Assembly: GCA_014378155.1 (NCBI GenBank)
Contig: JACMOF010000446.1
Location: 1-6,010, forward strand
Direction: 5' to 3'
DNA length: 6,010 bases
DNA from: Caulobacter sp.
Lineage (GTDB): Bacteria; Pseudomonadota; Alphaproteobacteria; Caulobacterales; Caulobacteraceae
Below the pieces are notes generated by a model that did no database searches, had not been told where the DNA came from, and saw nothing but the letters and a program-made list of their open reading frames with translations. Of this stretch, positions 5,310 to 6,010 are shown in pieces; within the stretch, counting starts at the first letter, position 1, and the number at the start of each line of letters is the position of its first letter. Made by a program: the position numbers and the translations under genes.

Positions 5310-6010
5310 ATGAGCACGACGACGACTGATGGAGCCGAACCCCCCGAATCCGGTGGCGGCGATGGTCCCCTGCTCGACCTCACCGATGCCGGCGTAAAGA
5401 AGTTCATCAAGCAGGCCAAGGCCCGCGGCTACGTCACCATGGACGAGCTGAACAAGGTTCTGCCGTCGGAAGAAGTGACGTCCGAGGCCATTGAAGACAC
5501 CCTCGCCATGTTGAGCGAGATGGGCGTCAACGTGGTCGAGGCCGAAGAGGACGCCGAGACCTCGGAAGGCGGCGAAGTCGTCGCCCGCGAGGACAACCAG
5601 CAGGTCATCACCAGCGACAAGCCGGCGGCCTATGACCGTACGGACGATCCCGTGCGGATGTATCTGCACGAGATGGGCAGCGTCGAGCTGCTGTCGCGCG
5701 AAGGCGAAATCGCCATCGCCAAGCGCATCGAGGCCGGCCGCGACACGATGATTCGCGGTCTGTGCGAAAGCGCCCTGACCTTCGAGGCGATCATGGTTTG
5801 GCGCGAGGAACTCGGCACCGGCCGCATCCTGCTGCGCGAAGTGATCGATCTGGAAGGCACCTATGCCGCTATCAACGGCGTGGCCGCCGCGCCTGCCGCC
5901 GAGGACGCCGAGCCCGCCGAACCGGCCGAGTCCGACCCCGACGCTCCCAAGGCCGAGGGTGACGATGACGAGGACGATTTCGACGACGGCGCCGGCCCGA
6001 CGGTCAGCGC
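5310..6010 (+). CDS. rpoD: Principal RNA polymerase sigma factor RpoD (sigma-70/sigma-73), N-terminal part
   Basis: The frame is open from ATG 5310 to the window edge (233 complete codons), so roughly the first third of a housekeeping sigma factor is visible. After a polar 20-residue leader comes region 1.1 (about 21-80: 'LLDLTDAGVKKFIKQAKARGYVTMDELNKVLP', then 'IEDTLAMLSEMGVNVVE'), which in this family keeps free sigma from binding promoter DNA. Region 1.2 follows at about 111-145 ('TDDPVRMYLHEMGSVELLSREGEIAIAKRIEAG', the hallmark of primary sigmas). Then begins the non-conserved region with a strongly acidic, Ala/Pro-rich stretch (about 192-228, including 'DDDEDDFDD'). Regions 2-4, which bind core polymerase and the -10/-35 elements, lie beyond the window. 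The protein directs RNA polymerase to housekeeping promoters. It follows dnaG, as in the macromolecular-synthesis cluster, but at a distance of 885 bp. Confidence 0.97.
   Translation, partial: MSTTTTDGAEPPESGGGDGPLLDLTDAGVKKFIKQAKARGYVTMDELNKVLPSEEVTSEAIEDTLAMLSEMGVNVVEAEEDAETSEGGEVVAREDNQQVITSDKPAAYDRTDDPVRMYLHEMGSVELLSREGEIAIAKRIEAGRDTMIRGLCESALTFEAIMVWREELGTGRILLREVIDLEGTYAAINGVAAAPAAEDAEPAEPAESDPDAPKAEGDDDEDDFDDGAGPTVS

Overview
This is a GC-rich window with strong third-position G/C bias. It looks chromosomal and alphaproteobacterial, most likely from the Caulobacter/Phenylobacterium neighbourhood. The clues are a dnaG followed by rpoD whose protein sequences have the alphaproteobacterial character (a primase zinc module with the 'LSPF..EKSPSFFVND' and 'HCFSSGKHGD' pattern), an orphan hybrid histidine kinase, and dispersed palindromic repeats of the kind common in Caulobacterales. 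The genus is an inference from sequence character, not the result of a search.

Layout. Positions 2-307 hold the 3' end of a zinc-type alcohol dehydrogenase (+). Positions 311-476 hold a 166-bp palindromic repeat with arms of about 53 bp (family 1). Positions 523-2271 encode a membrane hybrid histidine kinase with its own receiver domain (+). Positions 2275-2401 hold a second, unrelated palindromic repeat with 32-bp arms (family 2, MITE-like). Positions 2402-2498 are the dnaG upstream region, and 2499-4424 is dnaG (+). Positions 4426-4893 form a 468-bp segment bounded by 40-bp inverted arms of the same family 2 and containing one small GIY-YIG nuclease gene on the minus strand (4486-4779). Positions 4894-5309 are a long rpoD upstream/leader region with several inverted repeats. 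From 5310 to the window end is the 5' part of rpoD (+), cut by the window edge.

How it fits together. dnaG and rpoD are the replication and transcription halves of the classical macromolecular-synthesis cluster (rpsU-dnaG-rpoD in Escherichia coli). Here the two remain neighbours but are separated by 885 bp that include the repeat-bounded GIY-YIG cassette, so rpoD probably has its own promoter.

The most interesting signal is that the arms of the GIY-YIG cassette are nearly the same sequence, in the same orientation, as the arms of the short gene-less palindrome between the kinase and dnaG. This fits an autonomous element (arms plus nuclease) and a non-autonomous derivative (arms only), with the GIY-YIG protein as a candidate for moving or maintaining the repeat. 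That functional link is inference. The shared arms are directly visible.
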